Of a DNA stretch of 20,076 nucleotides, positions 8,041 through 14,147 are shown in pieces (positions within the stretch are counted from its first letter, which is position 1; every line of letters starts with the position of its first letter). Location: NCBI GenBank assembly GCA_021160985.1, contig JAGHBN010000097.1, positions 1 through 20,076 of the forward strand. Direction: 5' to 3'. The translations under genes were made by a program, and so were the position numbers. The stretch is from Thermococcus sp. Its GTDB lineage: Archaea > Methanobacteriota_B > Thermococci > Thermococcales > Thermococcaceae. The notes beneath the pieces were generated by a model, which had not been told where the DNA came from, made no database searches, and saw only the letters and a program-made list of their open reading frames with translations.

Positions 8041-8862
8041 TCATGCCCTGGGGGATCTAAATTTCACGGTTGATGTGAGGAGCCGGAGGAACCGGGAATG
8101 AATCTCTTTGGGAATCCCGTCGACGCTGAGTTCGGTCTTTTTGGTGACTCCATCTATCACACCGTGCATTGTGAGGCTTTTCAGGATTTCCTCCTCATTT
8201 ATCGTGGCCAGCACGTCCCGGAGCTCCCCTTCCATAAGCGCCGCCTCTCCGATCAGCCCGTACGCCCCCCAGTTTGAGACTGCCGATAGCACGAGTTCGT
8301 CAGTCTCGATGGTGCTCCCTATCCTTTCCCCGTGGGGGACGTATTTCCTGATGAGGTCTTTTATTTTGCCCATCCCCGCTTCGTTTCCGCCGTCACCTAT
8401 CCCTATCGTGGGAATTCCGAGTTCCCTTGCATTCTCAACGATCCAGTCAAAGGTCTCCCTCTTTATCTCCAGCCCGCTCATGGAGTAGCATTTCCCGTCG
8501 GCGGCCCTCCCGGGAGTTTCAACGGCGATTATCAGAGAATACCCCTCAATGAAGGGGTCTTTTACGAACCTCACCTCGAGGTCTCTGAGGGCCTCCTCAA
8601 TCTCGGGATAGGTTAGTATCTCTGCACGTCCTCCCAGTTTTTCCACAGCATAATATAGCGCCACCGCCCCGGAGGGTCCGTCAGTCTCGGCCCTCATCGT
8701 GGGCGGTATTGGGAACCCCGTGATTATCAGGGTCCTCTCGTAGTTATCAAGGAATAACTTTGCGGCGTCTTTTAAAAAATCAAAATTTTTCCTCCGGTAT
8801 TCAATGTAGAGCCTTTTGATACCCCTGTTCCCGATGTCCGTGTTGATTAAGTGCCCTATCAT
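8041..8862 (-). CDS. D-glutamate cyclase-like protein (DUF4392)
   Basis: A 273-residue stand-alone version of the domain found at the C-terminus of mitochondrial D-glutamate cyclase, which turns D-glutamate into 5-oxo-D-proline. The family's conserved blocks are visible: TGFPIPPTMRAETDGPSGA (about 48-66), VETPGRAADGKCYSMSG (about 114-130), GIGDGGNEAGMGK (about 154-166) and SNWGAYGL (about 196-203). The archaeal substrate is not established to my knowledge; a role in clearing a damaged or D-amino acid is an inference. It starts three bases after the stop of the 59-residue gene and ends the RuMP operon. Confidence 0.85.
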   Translation of the reverse strand: MIGHLINTDIGNRGIKRLYIEYRRKNFDFLKDAAKLFLDNYERTLIITGFPIPPTMRAETDGPSGAVALYYAVEKLGGRAEILTYPEIEEALRDLEVRFVKDPFIEGYSLIIAVETPGRAADGKCYSMSGLEIKRETFDWIVENARELGIPTIGIGDGGNEAGMGKIKDLIRKYVPHGERIGSTIETDELVLSAVSNWGAYGLIGEAALMEGELRDVLATINEEEILKSLTMHGVIDGVTKKTELSVDGIPKEIHSRFLRLLTSTVKFRSPRA

Positions 8863-8865
8863 GCA

Positions 8866-9045
8866 TCATTCCTCAAGCTCGTATACAACGATTTTGACCC
8901 TCTTTCCTTTGATGGCTTCTTTGAGCTCCCACCAGAGTTCTGTGGGCTCTTCGCTCCTGTGCTTCAGAACCTGCCCGTTCTCAAGTTCTACGGTTTTTTC
9001 CCTGTACTTAACAAAAACCCCCTCTGCATTGAATATCTCCTTCAT
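8866..9045 (-). CDS. Small conserved-looking protein of 59 residues
   Basis: An open frame on the minus strand starting MKEIFNAEGVFVKYREKT and ending VYELEE. Its ATG overlaps the stop codon of the HAD gene (ATGA), a GGAGGGTGGAG ribosome site lies just upstream, and its stop is three bases before the next gene. It is highly charged, with predicted beta-strands, a Trp-Trp pair (residues ~42-43) and no membrane segment. The tight coupling on both sides argues strongly that it is translated. I recognise no family; it could be a small partner of the HAD or cyclase enzymes. Confidence 0.75.
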   Translation of the reverse strand: MKEIFNAEGVFVKYREKTVELENGQVLKHRSEEPTELWWELKEAIKGKRVKIVVYELEE

Positions 9046-9686
9046 ACTCCACCCTCCACTATTTTCCTCAGCTCGTGCAGGGTTCTTATCTCATAATCTG
9101 CCATGTTGTATCCCTTATCTCCGTTTCGGTTTATCCATATGGCAGTCATCCCGACGTTTTTAGCCCCGTAAACGTCTTGGCTGAGGGAGTCGCCCACCAT
9201 GGCGGACTCGTCTCCCCTCACACCGAGGGCCTCCATGGCGTAGAGGAATATTTTTGGCTCGGGTTTTATTGTGCCGACGTCGTCTCTGGTGACTACCACG
9301 TCGAAGTACTTGTCCAGGCCCGTAACCCTAAGCTTGAGCCGCTGGTATTCGGGCCCGCTCGTAATGACTCCGAGTTCGTAGCCCTCTTCGCTTAACCATT
9401 CGAGGGTGGGAATCGCGTCAGGATAAACATGAATTTTGTGGGGGTAACCCCTCAGGAGGTCTTCGTACTTCAAATCCAGGTCAAAGAGCTTGAAGAAAAA
9501 GTTCCAGTCGTGCCAGTCGTAGGTGTCCCGTCTTCCAAATATTTCGGTCAGAAACCGCTCCCGGGCCTCTGTTTTATTCACTCCGAGTTTCCTGGAAATC
9601 TTGTCGTATACCTGCGGCAGGAACATCTGGATCAGGGGCATCTCGGTTAAGAGGGTCCCGTCTATATCGAAGAAGATGGCCTTCAT
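9042..9686 (-). CDS. HAD-superfamily phosphatase (subfamily IA)
   Basis: A 214-residue haloacid-dehalogenase-type hydrolase acting on a small phosphorylated compound. All four motifs are present: FDIDGT with nucleophile Asp7 and acid/base Asp9, ITSG with Ser110, KPEPKIF with Lys141 and VGDSLSQD with Asp166 and Asp171. An alpha-helical cap of subfamily I type spans about residues 15-85. The substrate is unknown; sugar phosphates are plausible given the RuMP gene upstream (inference). It begins one base after the FtsZ-like gene stop, with GAGGTGGT as ribosome site inside the end of that gene. Confidence 0.9.
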   Translation of the reverse strand: MKAIFFDIDGTLLTEMPLIQMFLPQVYDKISRKLGVNKTEARERFLTEIFGRRDTYDWHDWNFFFKLFDLDLKYEDLLRGYPHKIHVYPDAIPTLEWLSEEGYELGVITSGPEYQRLKLRVTGLDKYFDVVVTRDDVGTIKPEPKIFLYAMEALGVRGDESAMVGDSLSQDVYGAKNVGMTAIWINRNGDKGYNMADYEIRTLHELRKIVEGGV

Positions 9687-9687
9687 T

Positions 9688-10440
9688 TTACCACCTCTTG
9701 ACTAGAAGGGCGAGGATCTCGGATTCTTTCCCAAGGTCACTGTCTGTTATGACTCCCCATATAACGTCTTTCTCCGACAGGATTTCCTGGAATCTCCCGA
9801 GTATGCTGTGGGCGTCTTTGAGGGGGGCCTCTTCGCCTACCAGGAGCGCTATTAGCCCCCTGTCCCACAGCCCCCAGTGCCAGTCGAAATCGACCCCGCG
9901 GAGGAGCCGGAGTATTCCAACGTTGCCGCCCTTTATCATGTTGAAGAGGTCTGCGTAGTCGATGTTTACGAGCATCTGGGCTTCAAGGTAGTAGTACAGT
10001 TTTGAGAACATCCGCCCTATGCCGCGGCTCACGCCGTTGAAGGCCTCTGAGATCGAGTAATCCTCCCTGAAAAAGTCCCAGAGGGAGTCATAGAAGACCG
10101 TTTCAAAGCCGTCTGCCCACTCTGGTTTTCCGTTTGTCACCAGTTCTCTGTTTGGGGTGAGGACGTAGGCAAGCTTTACAACGTCTTCCGGGAGGGCCTC
10201 CTCGATGACCTCCCTGAACTCATGATTCAGCGGTTTGTCCTCAAAAACGAACCAGAGGAAGGAATTTTCTGGAACGGACCCAAAGAACGAATTGAGCCTC
10301 TGGATGTACTTCTCCGAGCTCGGGAGAAGGTAGTATGCAGGGTTGACGGTGACCTTTACTATCCCGTCGGCCCTTATTCCATTCACTATCCTTGAACCGG
10401 TGTTTCCGATTCCAACAAAAATATGGGTAAAGGACGGCAT
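9688..10440 (-). CDS. Divergent FtsZ/tubulin-like protein lacking the GTP signature
   Basis: A 250-residue protein not obviously named, but it follows the FtsZ fold from end to end. HIFVGIGNTGSRIVNGI (6-22) matches the first strand and Gly-rich T1 loop. DGFETVFYDSLWDFF (110-124) matches the FtsZ strand before T6. SEAFNGVSRGIGRMF (131-145) and LVNIDYADLFNMI (157-169) match helix H7 and the T7 loop N-x-D-F-A-D (Asn159, Asp161, Asp164). DVIWGVITDSDLGKESEILALLV (225-247) matches the last two strands of the C-terminal domain. The GGGTGTG T4 loop is absent: the matching place reads WFVFEDKPLNHEF. It is shorter than FtsZ and has no linker or C-terminal tail peptide. A pseudo-GTPase that binds filaments of another FtsZ/CetZ is possible. 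It lies nine bases after hps-phi in the same operon. Confidence 0.7.
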   Translation of the reverse strand: MPSFTHIFVGIGNTGSRIVNGIRADGIVKVTVNPAYYLLPSSEKYIQRLNSFFGSVPENSFLWFVFEDKPLNHEFREVIEEALPEDVVKLAYVLTPNRELVTNGKPEWADGFETVFYDSLWDFFREDYSISEAFNGVSRGIGRMFSKLYYYLEAQMLVNIDYADLFNMIKGGNVGILRLLRGVDFDWHWGLWDRGLIALLVGEEAPLKDAHSILGRFQEILSEKDVIWGVITDSDLGKESEILALLVKRW

Positions 10441-10449
10441 GCTTATCCC

Positions 10450-11670
10450 TTACTCAAGGGTCGCATGCTTCTTCCTCATATCCTTTTCGGTCTTCTGGAA
10501 TGTGGCCATGAGAAGTGCTATTACTCCGTCCAGGAATACCATGGTGGAATCTTCAAAGAGGGTTCCCATTGGGGCTATCCACTTGTACTGGGTGAGCATC
10601 TGGCGGGCTATGTAGTCGGTCGGTATGTCAGTCTTTGCCCTTCCAGGAATCTCAACGACGACGTCTGAGAGTTTTCCGAGGGTCGAGTTGGCGTACGAGG
10701 TTATGGTGACGACCTTTCCGCCCTGTGCCTTTGCAATCTTTGCGGCATCAACGATGCTGTTGGTCTCACCGGAACCGCTTATCGCTATCAGAAGGTCTCC
10801 CTTTTCAAAGGCGGGTGTGATGGTCTCGCCGACGACGTAAACGTTGAAGTCAAGGTGCATGAGCCTCATGGCAAAGGCCTTGCCGACGAGGCCGCTCCTT
10901 CCGGCGCCGTAGATGAATATCTTGTTCGCGCCTATCATGGCATCGACGAAGCCGCGAACCTGCTCAAGTTTGAGGCTGTCGGCAACGTTGCGGATGTGGT
11001 CGAGTATATCGCTCATCGCCTTCCTTATCGTCATCATGTACTCGCCCCAGAAGAGGTCTATTATCTGCCTCGTTACCTTCTCTGGATCTTTGGCCTTTGT
11101 TATGGCACCGCCGACGATTATTATTGTGGCACCCAGCTCAATGACCTTCGGAATGGTCTCAAGGTTCAGTCCACCGGCAACGGCCACCGGGACTCTAACG
11201 GCCTGGACAACCTTTTCAAGGTCTTCGAGGGGGTTCTTGCCCTGTGCCTGCTCGTCTATGCCCGTGTGGACGAGTATGTAGTGGACGCCCATCTTTTCAA
11301 GTTCCTTGGCACGCTTGACCTTGTCCTTGACGCCTATGAGGTCTACCATCACCCGGATTCCATACCTTCTTGCCACCTCAACTGCGTCCTTGATGGTCTT
11401 GTCATCGGCGACACCGAGGATAGAGACGACATCGGCGCCGTGGCGGGCCGCCATCTCGACTTCAAGGGCACCCGTGTCCATGGTCTTGAGGTCGGCGACT
11501 ATCTTCCTGTCAGGGAAGCGCCTCTTGAGAAGCTCCACAGCGCGCATGCCTTCCTTCTTTATGAGGGGTGTTCCAACTTCAAGCCAGTGGGCACCGCCGT
11601 GGGCGGTTTTCTCCGCTATAGAAATGGCCTGTTCAATATCAGTGAGATCAAGGGCGACTTGGAGTATCAT
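10450..11670 (-). CDS. Fused 3-hexulose-6-phosphate synthase/6-phospho-3-hexuloisomerase
   Basis: A bifunctional enzyme of the ribulose monophosphate route (406 aa). In archaea lacking the oxidative pentose phosphate pathway it runs from fructose-6-phosphate towards ribulose-5-phosphate plus formaldehyde, supplying pentoses for nucleotides. Residues 1 to about 212 are the TIM-barrel synthase, with Asp8, ADLKTMD (59-65: Asp60, Lys62, Asp65), HTGID and VAGGL phosphate loops. Residues ~213-406 are the SIS-fold isomerase, with GAGRSG (255-260) and SGSGET (298-303). The sequence closely matches my memory of the Thermococcus kodakarensis fused enzyme. GGAGGTACGGAG precedes the ATG. It is the first gene of an operon whose promoter is mirror-symmetric with that of the divergent gene. 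Confidence 0.96.
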   Translation of the reverse strand: MILQVALDLTDIEQAISIAEKTAHGGAHWLEVGTPLIKKEGMRAVELLKRRFPDRKIVADLKTMDTGALEVEMAARHGADVVSILGVADDKTIKDAVEVARRYGIRVMVDLIGVKDKVKRAKELEKMGVHYILVHTGIDEQAQGKNPLEDLEKVVQAVRVPVAVAGGLNLETIPKVIELGATIIIVGGAITKAKDPEKVTRQIIDLFWGEYMMTIRKAMSDILDHIRNVADSLKLEQVRGFVDAMIGANKIFIYGAGRSGLVGKAFAMRLMHLDFNVYVVGETITPAFEKGDLLIAISGSGETNSIVDAAKIAKAQGGKVVTITSYANSTLGKLSDVVVEIPGRAKTDIPTDYIARQMLTQYKWIAPMGTLFEDSTMVFLDGVIALLMATFQKTEKDMRKKHATLE

Positions 11671-11713
11671 CTCCGTACCTCCAAAACTTTTCGATTAAGC
11701 TTTGGGGGGCTAG

Positions 11714-11721
11714 TTTTTAAA
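11714..11721 (-). promoter_or_regulatory. TATA box for the hps-phi operon
   Basis: Minus-strand TTTAAAAA, centred about 47 bp upstream of the ATG at 11670, which predicts a ~20-base leader containing the GGAGGTACGGAG ribosome site. The same 8-mer serves the divergent promoter on the other strand. Confidence 0.7.
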
Positions 11722-11736
11722 GGTTGGGTTCTGGTT

Positions 11737-11754
11737 TTGACATTTTTATGTCAA
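11737..11754. promoter_or_regulatory. Perfect inverted repeat, probable operator between divergent promoters
   Basis: TTGACAT-TTTT-ATGTCAA, a perfect 7-bp dyad with a 4-bp spacer. Its centre (11745.5) is 28 bp from the centre of both flanking TATA boxes, so a dimeric regulator would sit just upstream of the BRE of each promoter. It differs from the Thermococcales glycolytic motif (TATCAC-N5-GTGATA). Confidence 0.6.
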
Positions 11755-11769
11755 TAGGGTTTCCCAAGA

Positions 11770-11777
11770 TTTAAAAA
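11770..11777 (+). promoter_or_regulatory. TATA box for the arginase-like operon
   Basis: TTTAAAAA on the plus strand, about 35 bp upstream of the ATG at 11808, with ribosome site GGGGTGG at 11797-11803. Mirror image of the hps-phi TATA box. Confidence 0.7.
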
Positions 11778-11807
11778 GATAAGTTCGCACTTCAGTGGGG
11801 TGGAATA

Positions 11808-12533
11808 ATGGTAACATTCATTCCGTTCGGCGAGAAGCCAAACCGGGAGGGTGTTCTTTACGTCCTAAACCTCCTGAAGAGGAATAAGATTCTGGAGGAT
11901 TACATGATAGTTGAGTCCAGCAGGATTGATCTGCTGGCGGAGAGGATACCTGTGGACAGGGGTTATGTCGTCGGAGACCACCTGGCAGTGTACGGCATTG
12001 TGGAAAAGCTCAGACCACAGGCACTTCTGAGCATTGATGCCCACACTGACCTGATGCACGACTACCTCGACCACGGTTCTTGGCTCGCATACGCCCTTGA
12101 AGATCGCTACGTGAACCGCGCTGCAGTACTTGCGCCGGTGCTCATGATCCCGACGACTGAAAGGACCGAACTGTGGACGCGGAGGGTGAAGATATATCCG
12201 GCTCTGCTCAGGAGCAGGAAGGTTCGGGGGAAGTGGAGGGCATACAAAAACCTCCAGACTACTCCCCTCGAGGAGATACTCACGGATGCCAGAAAGTACC
12301 TCGGGCACGAAATATACCTGACGGTTGACATGGACGTTCTAAGGCCGGAATACAGGATAGCCCGCTTTCAGCACGGCGAGCTGACACTCGAGGAGCTTCT
12401 CACTCTGCTGGAAGAAATAAAGAAAAGGTTCAAGATAGTGGCGTTTGATATCGCCGAAGTTTCAGATAGGATCAAGCGCTCAAAACTTGGTAAAAAAGCC
12501 ATTTTGGAGGTCTTCAGCCTGCTCATGGGGTGA
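11808..12533 (+). CDS. Divergent arginase/agmatinase-fold protein
   Basis: A 241-residue protein with the metal-binding framework of ureohydrolases. VGDHLAVYG (55-63) stands for the GGDHS motif with His58. SIDAHTDL (75-82) gives Asp77, His79 and Asp81. TVDMDVL (172-178) gives Asp174 and Asp176. FDIAEVSD (213-220) matches the late Glu motif. All binuclear-manganese ligands therefore seem kept, but the protein is shorter than agmatinase (~290-300 aa), and the segment 84-150 is Arg/Trp/Tyr-rich and unlike known guanidine-binding loops. It is probably a hydrolase of a C-N bond; urea release from agmatine or arginine is not supported specifically. It is first in a three-gene operon, four bases before the zinc-ribbon gene. 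Confidence 0.75.
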   Translation: MVTFIPFGEKPNREGVLYVLNLLKRNKILEDYMIVESSRIDLLAERIPVDRGYVVGDHLAVYGIVEKLRPQALLSIDAHTDLMHDYLDHGSWLAYALEDRYVNRAAVLAPVLMIPTTERTELWTRRVKIYPALLRSRKVRGKWRAYKNLQTTPLEEILTDARKYLGHEIYLTVDMDVLRPEYRIARFQHGELTLEELLTLLEEIKKRFKIVAFDIAEVSDRIKRSKLGKKAILEVFSLLMG

Positions 12534-12537
12534 TCTC

Positions 12538-12882
12538 ATGGGGTCAGGACCCACGGACTGGGAGATAAAGAACATAATAATGCCCCTCATGCTCTCGGGC
12601 GCAAAGATGCTGGATAAGCACTGTCCAAAGTGCGGCTCTCCTCTCTTTGAGCAAAAAGGCCGCGTGTTCTGCCCCGTCTGCGAGTACCGCTCCAAGCAGC
12701 GGGCTGGGGGGAGTGATAACGTTGAAAGCGCTTTGAAACGGAAGCTTGAGGCCCTTGCAGCTTCCCTTCCGGATGACGTTGAGTCCCTGGAGAAACATTT
12801 AAGGGTCATGGAGCTTATAATGGACCTGCTGGAGAGGTACAAAAAGTGGAGGGAGGATAATGAAGAACAGAAGGGTTCTTGA
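12538..12882 (+). CDS. Zinc-ribbon protein of the SSSCA1/autoantigen p27 type
   Basis: A 114-residue protein. An N-terminal helix (about 8-25) precedes a zinc ribbon CPKCGSPLF...FCPVCEY with Cys29, Cys32, Cys45 and Cys48. The C-terminal half (about 60-110) is a charged helical, probably coiled-coil segment. This layout matches the Sjogren's syndrome/scleroderma autoantigen 1 family, widespread in archaea and of unclear function. The start at 12538 is chosen because GGGGTGAT, overlapping the arginase-like stop, lies just before it; an in-frame upstream ATG would run deep into the arginase-like gene. The 3' end overlaps the next gene by 23 bases. Confidence 0.8.
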   Translation: MGSGPTDWEIKNIIMPLMLSGAKMLDKHCPKCGSPLFEQKGRVFCPVCEYRSKQRAGGSDNVESALKRKLEALAASLPDDVESLEKHLRVMELIMDLLERYKKWREDNEEQKGS

Positions 12883-13072
12883 GGTTCTGAAAAACGGGCC
12901 AATGACAATCGAGGAAATATCTTCCGCTGCCGGACTGAAGCCCCTTGAGGTCAGGAGGTACCTGCTGAGATTCGTGGAGCAGGGAAAGGTCGAGAGTTTC
13001 CAGAAGGAAGGCAGGCTGTTTTGGAAGCTCAGGGAGAAGCGCCCGGAAGATGAGGAGTTCAAGTACGTTTGA
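12860..13072 (+). CDS. Small winged-helix DNA-binding protein
   Basis: A 70-residue protein made of little more than one winged helix-turn-helix: MKNRRVLEVLKNGPMTIEEISSAAGLKPLEVRRYLLRFVEQGKVE matches helix 1, the MTIEEISSAAGL helix-turn and the recognition helix, and FQKEGRLFWKL forms the wing. A strong GGAGGGAGGA ribosome site precedes the ATG inside the zinc-ribbon gene, giving translational coupling. As the last gene of the operon it could be an autoregulator of the divergent promoter at 11714-11777, but nothing in the sequence proves this. The gene converges with TrmBL2, with 23 bases between the stops. Confidence 0.8.
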   Translation: MKNRRVLEVLKNGPMTIEEISSAAGLKPLEVRRYLLRFVEQGKVESFQKEGRLFWKLREKRPEDEEFKYV

Positions 13073-13095
13073 AATAACAAAAGTTAAGAAAGGAA

Positions 13096-13890
13096 TCAGG
13101 CCTTCTTGGCCTTCTTCCAGTATTCGTTGAACTTGCCCTCGAACAGGGCCTTTACCCTGAAGTCCTTGATCCATATCTGGGTCTCGTAGTTGAAGTAGCG
13201 GGCGGCCATGTCCTCGAGGGCGAAGAAGACCTCGTCGTCACAGATGAGCATCGGGAGCTCAAGCTTGTCAATGACCTTGAGTTCGAGCTTCTTGGCCTTG
13301 TAGTAGTCCATTATCTTGGAGGTGTTTATCCTCTGGAGAACGGGCTTGGTGACGATTATCTTAACCTTTATGCCATTGTCTACAGCCTTGATGAGGTCGC
13401 TCTCGAGGTTGATGGCCAGGTAGCCATCGTCGGCAAGCAGTATCTGCTCCTTGACCTCCTCGAACATCTCCTTGGTCTTGAGGGTAGCGTTCCTGATTCC
13501 CCTGACAACCCAGACGCGCTCGACACCGTACTTCGGTATCTCCGTTTCGATGAGCGGGTTCATGAGCTGTATGAGCTCTTCTTTGGCCTTCTTCTTGGCC
13601 TCGAGCTCCTCGGCGACGCGCTCCTGCCACTCTTCAATGAACTTCTCGAGGATGTTCTCCGGGTGGACGGGCCTGTACTTGTTGACCTTGCCCGGCTGGC
13701 TTATGGCAAAGCCCTTCTTCTCAAGGCTCCTGAGGACATCATAGGTCCTTGGGGCTGGAACCTCTGAAACGCTGGCGAGTTCCGCCGGCGTGAGGACGCC
13801 GAAACCCACGAGGGCCACGTACGCCCTTGCCTCGTAGAGGTTCAACTCAAAGTGGTCCTGAAGGAGTTCCACCATCCTGTCCTTAACCAT
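13096..13890 (-). CDS. trmBL2: TrmBL2, TrmB-family chromatin protein and regulator
   Basis: A 264-residue TrmB-family protein. A winged helix-turn-helix in the first ~80 residues (LNLYEARAYVALVGFGVLT, then PRTYDVLRSLEKKGF) is followed by a coiled-coil stretch (about 95-125) and a C-terminal domain. It lacks an obvious sugar-binding pocket extension and is shorter than TrmB proper. The sequence closely matches my memory of Thermococcus kodakarensis TrmBL2, an abundant protein that coats DNA as thick filaments and represses genes, and it lies next to reverse gyrase as there. The start at 13890 is preferred over 13929: GGTGGTGGT lies just upstream, and the predicted transcription start falls downstream of 13929. 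Confidence 0.92.
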   Translation of the reverse strand: MVKDRMVELLQDHFELNLYEARAYVALVGFGVLTPAELASVSEVPAPRTYDVLRSLEKKGFAISQPGKVNKYRPVHPENILEKFIEEWQERVAEELEAKKKAKEELIQLMNPLIETEIPKYGVERVWVVRGIRNATLKTKEMFEEVKEQILLADDGYLAINLESDLIKAVDNGIKVKIIVTKPVLQRINTSKIMDYYKAKKLELKVIDKLELPMLICDDEVFFALEDMAARYFNYETQIWIKDFRVKALFEGKFNEYWKKAKKA

Positions 13891-13934
13891 ATTTACCACC
13901 ACCACATTTTCTGTTCCTGTATAGGGCATAAAGG

Positions 13935-13942
13935 CATATAAA
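13935..13942 (-). promoter_or_regulatory. TATA box for trmBL2
   Basis: Minus-strand TTTATATG preceded by an A-rich BRE-like stretch. The predicted start at about 13913 gives a ~23-base leader with the GGTGGTGGT ribosome site (plus 13895-13903). Confidence 0.7.
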
Positions 13943-14064
13943 TTTTTTCCTCGTCCAGTTAGTTTTGCTCGTTATTAAAACATGATGCCCTTCCGGTAAC
14001 TCTCGATGATGTTAGCCAATATGCATTTCAACGCAAGTTTCTTACCACGGATTTTGTTTTAAAT

Positions 14065-14084
14065 CTTCCGGTTGTTACCAGAAG
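14065..14084. repeat. Imperfect inverted repeat upstream of trmBL2
   Basis: CTTC-c-GGT-tgtt-ACC-a-GAAG: two arms pairing CTTC/GAAG and GGT/ACC with one mismatch. The left arm recurs as CTTCCGGT at 13990-13997. Could be a regulator site for trmBL2, or an RNA hairpin in the reverse gyrase 3' end. Confidence 0.35.
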
Positions 14085-14147
14085 CAGACCAGTGGTGAAA
14101 GCACTTAAAAGGTAACAAAGGGAATAACTGGATAATATAACCAATAG

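Larger units (their letters stand above)
13891..14147. other. 257-base gap between TrmBL2 and reverse gyrase
   Basis: No reading frame of convincing length on either strand. It holds the TrmBL2 promoter, a second TATA-like ATTTAAAAC (minus strand, about 14055-14063), two direct copies of CTTCCGGT (13990-13997 and 14065-14072) and an imperfect inverted repeat at 14065-14084. No RNA gene was recognised; C/D-box motifs were sought and not found. Confidence 0.5.

Noticed and set aside
10855..11757. Long open frame of 300 codons on the plus strand across hps-phi
   Set aside because: It is the antisense of a well-conserved enzyme gene, has no ribosome site or promoter and no recognisable protein motif; codon bias of the real gene keeps the opposite frame open.
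11690..11800. TrmB glycolytic motif (TATCAC-N5-GTGATA) in the RuMP promoter
   Set aside because: Not present; the only strong dyad is TTGACAT-N4-ATGTCAA.
13893..13929. Upstream ATG at 13929 as TrmBL2 start
   Set aside because: It lies upstream of the transcription start predicted from the TATA box at 13935-13942 and lacks a ribosome site, while 13890 has GGTGGTGGT.
13930..14147. Possible C/D-box guide RNA or small RNA gene
   Set aside because: No C box (RTGATGA) paired with D box (CTGA) at usual spacing on either strand; the GATGATG present does not fit.
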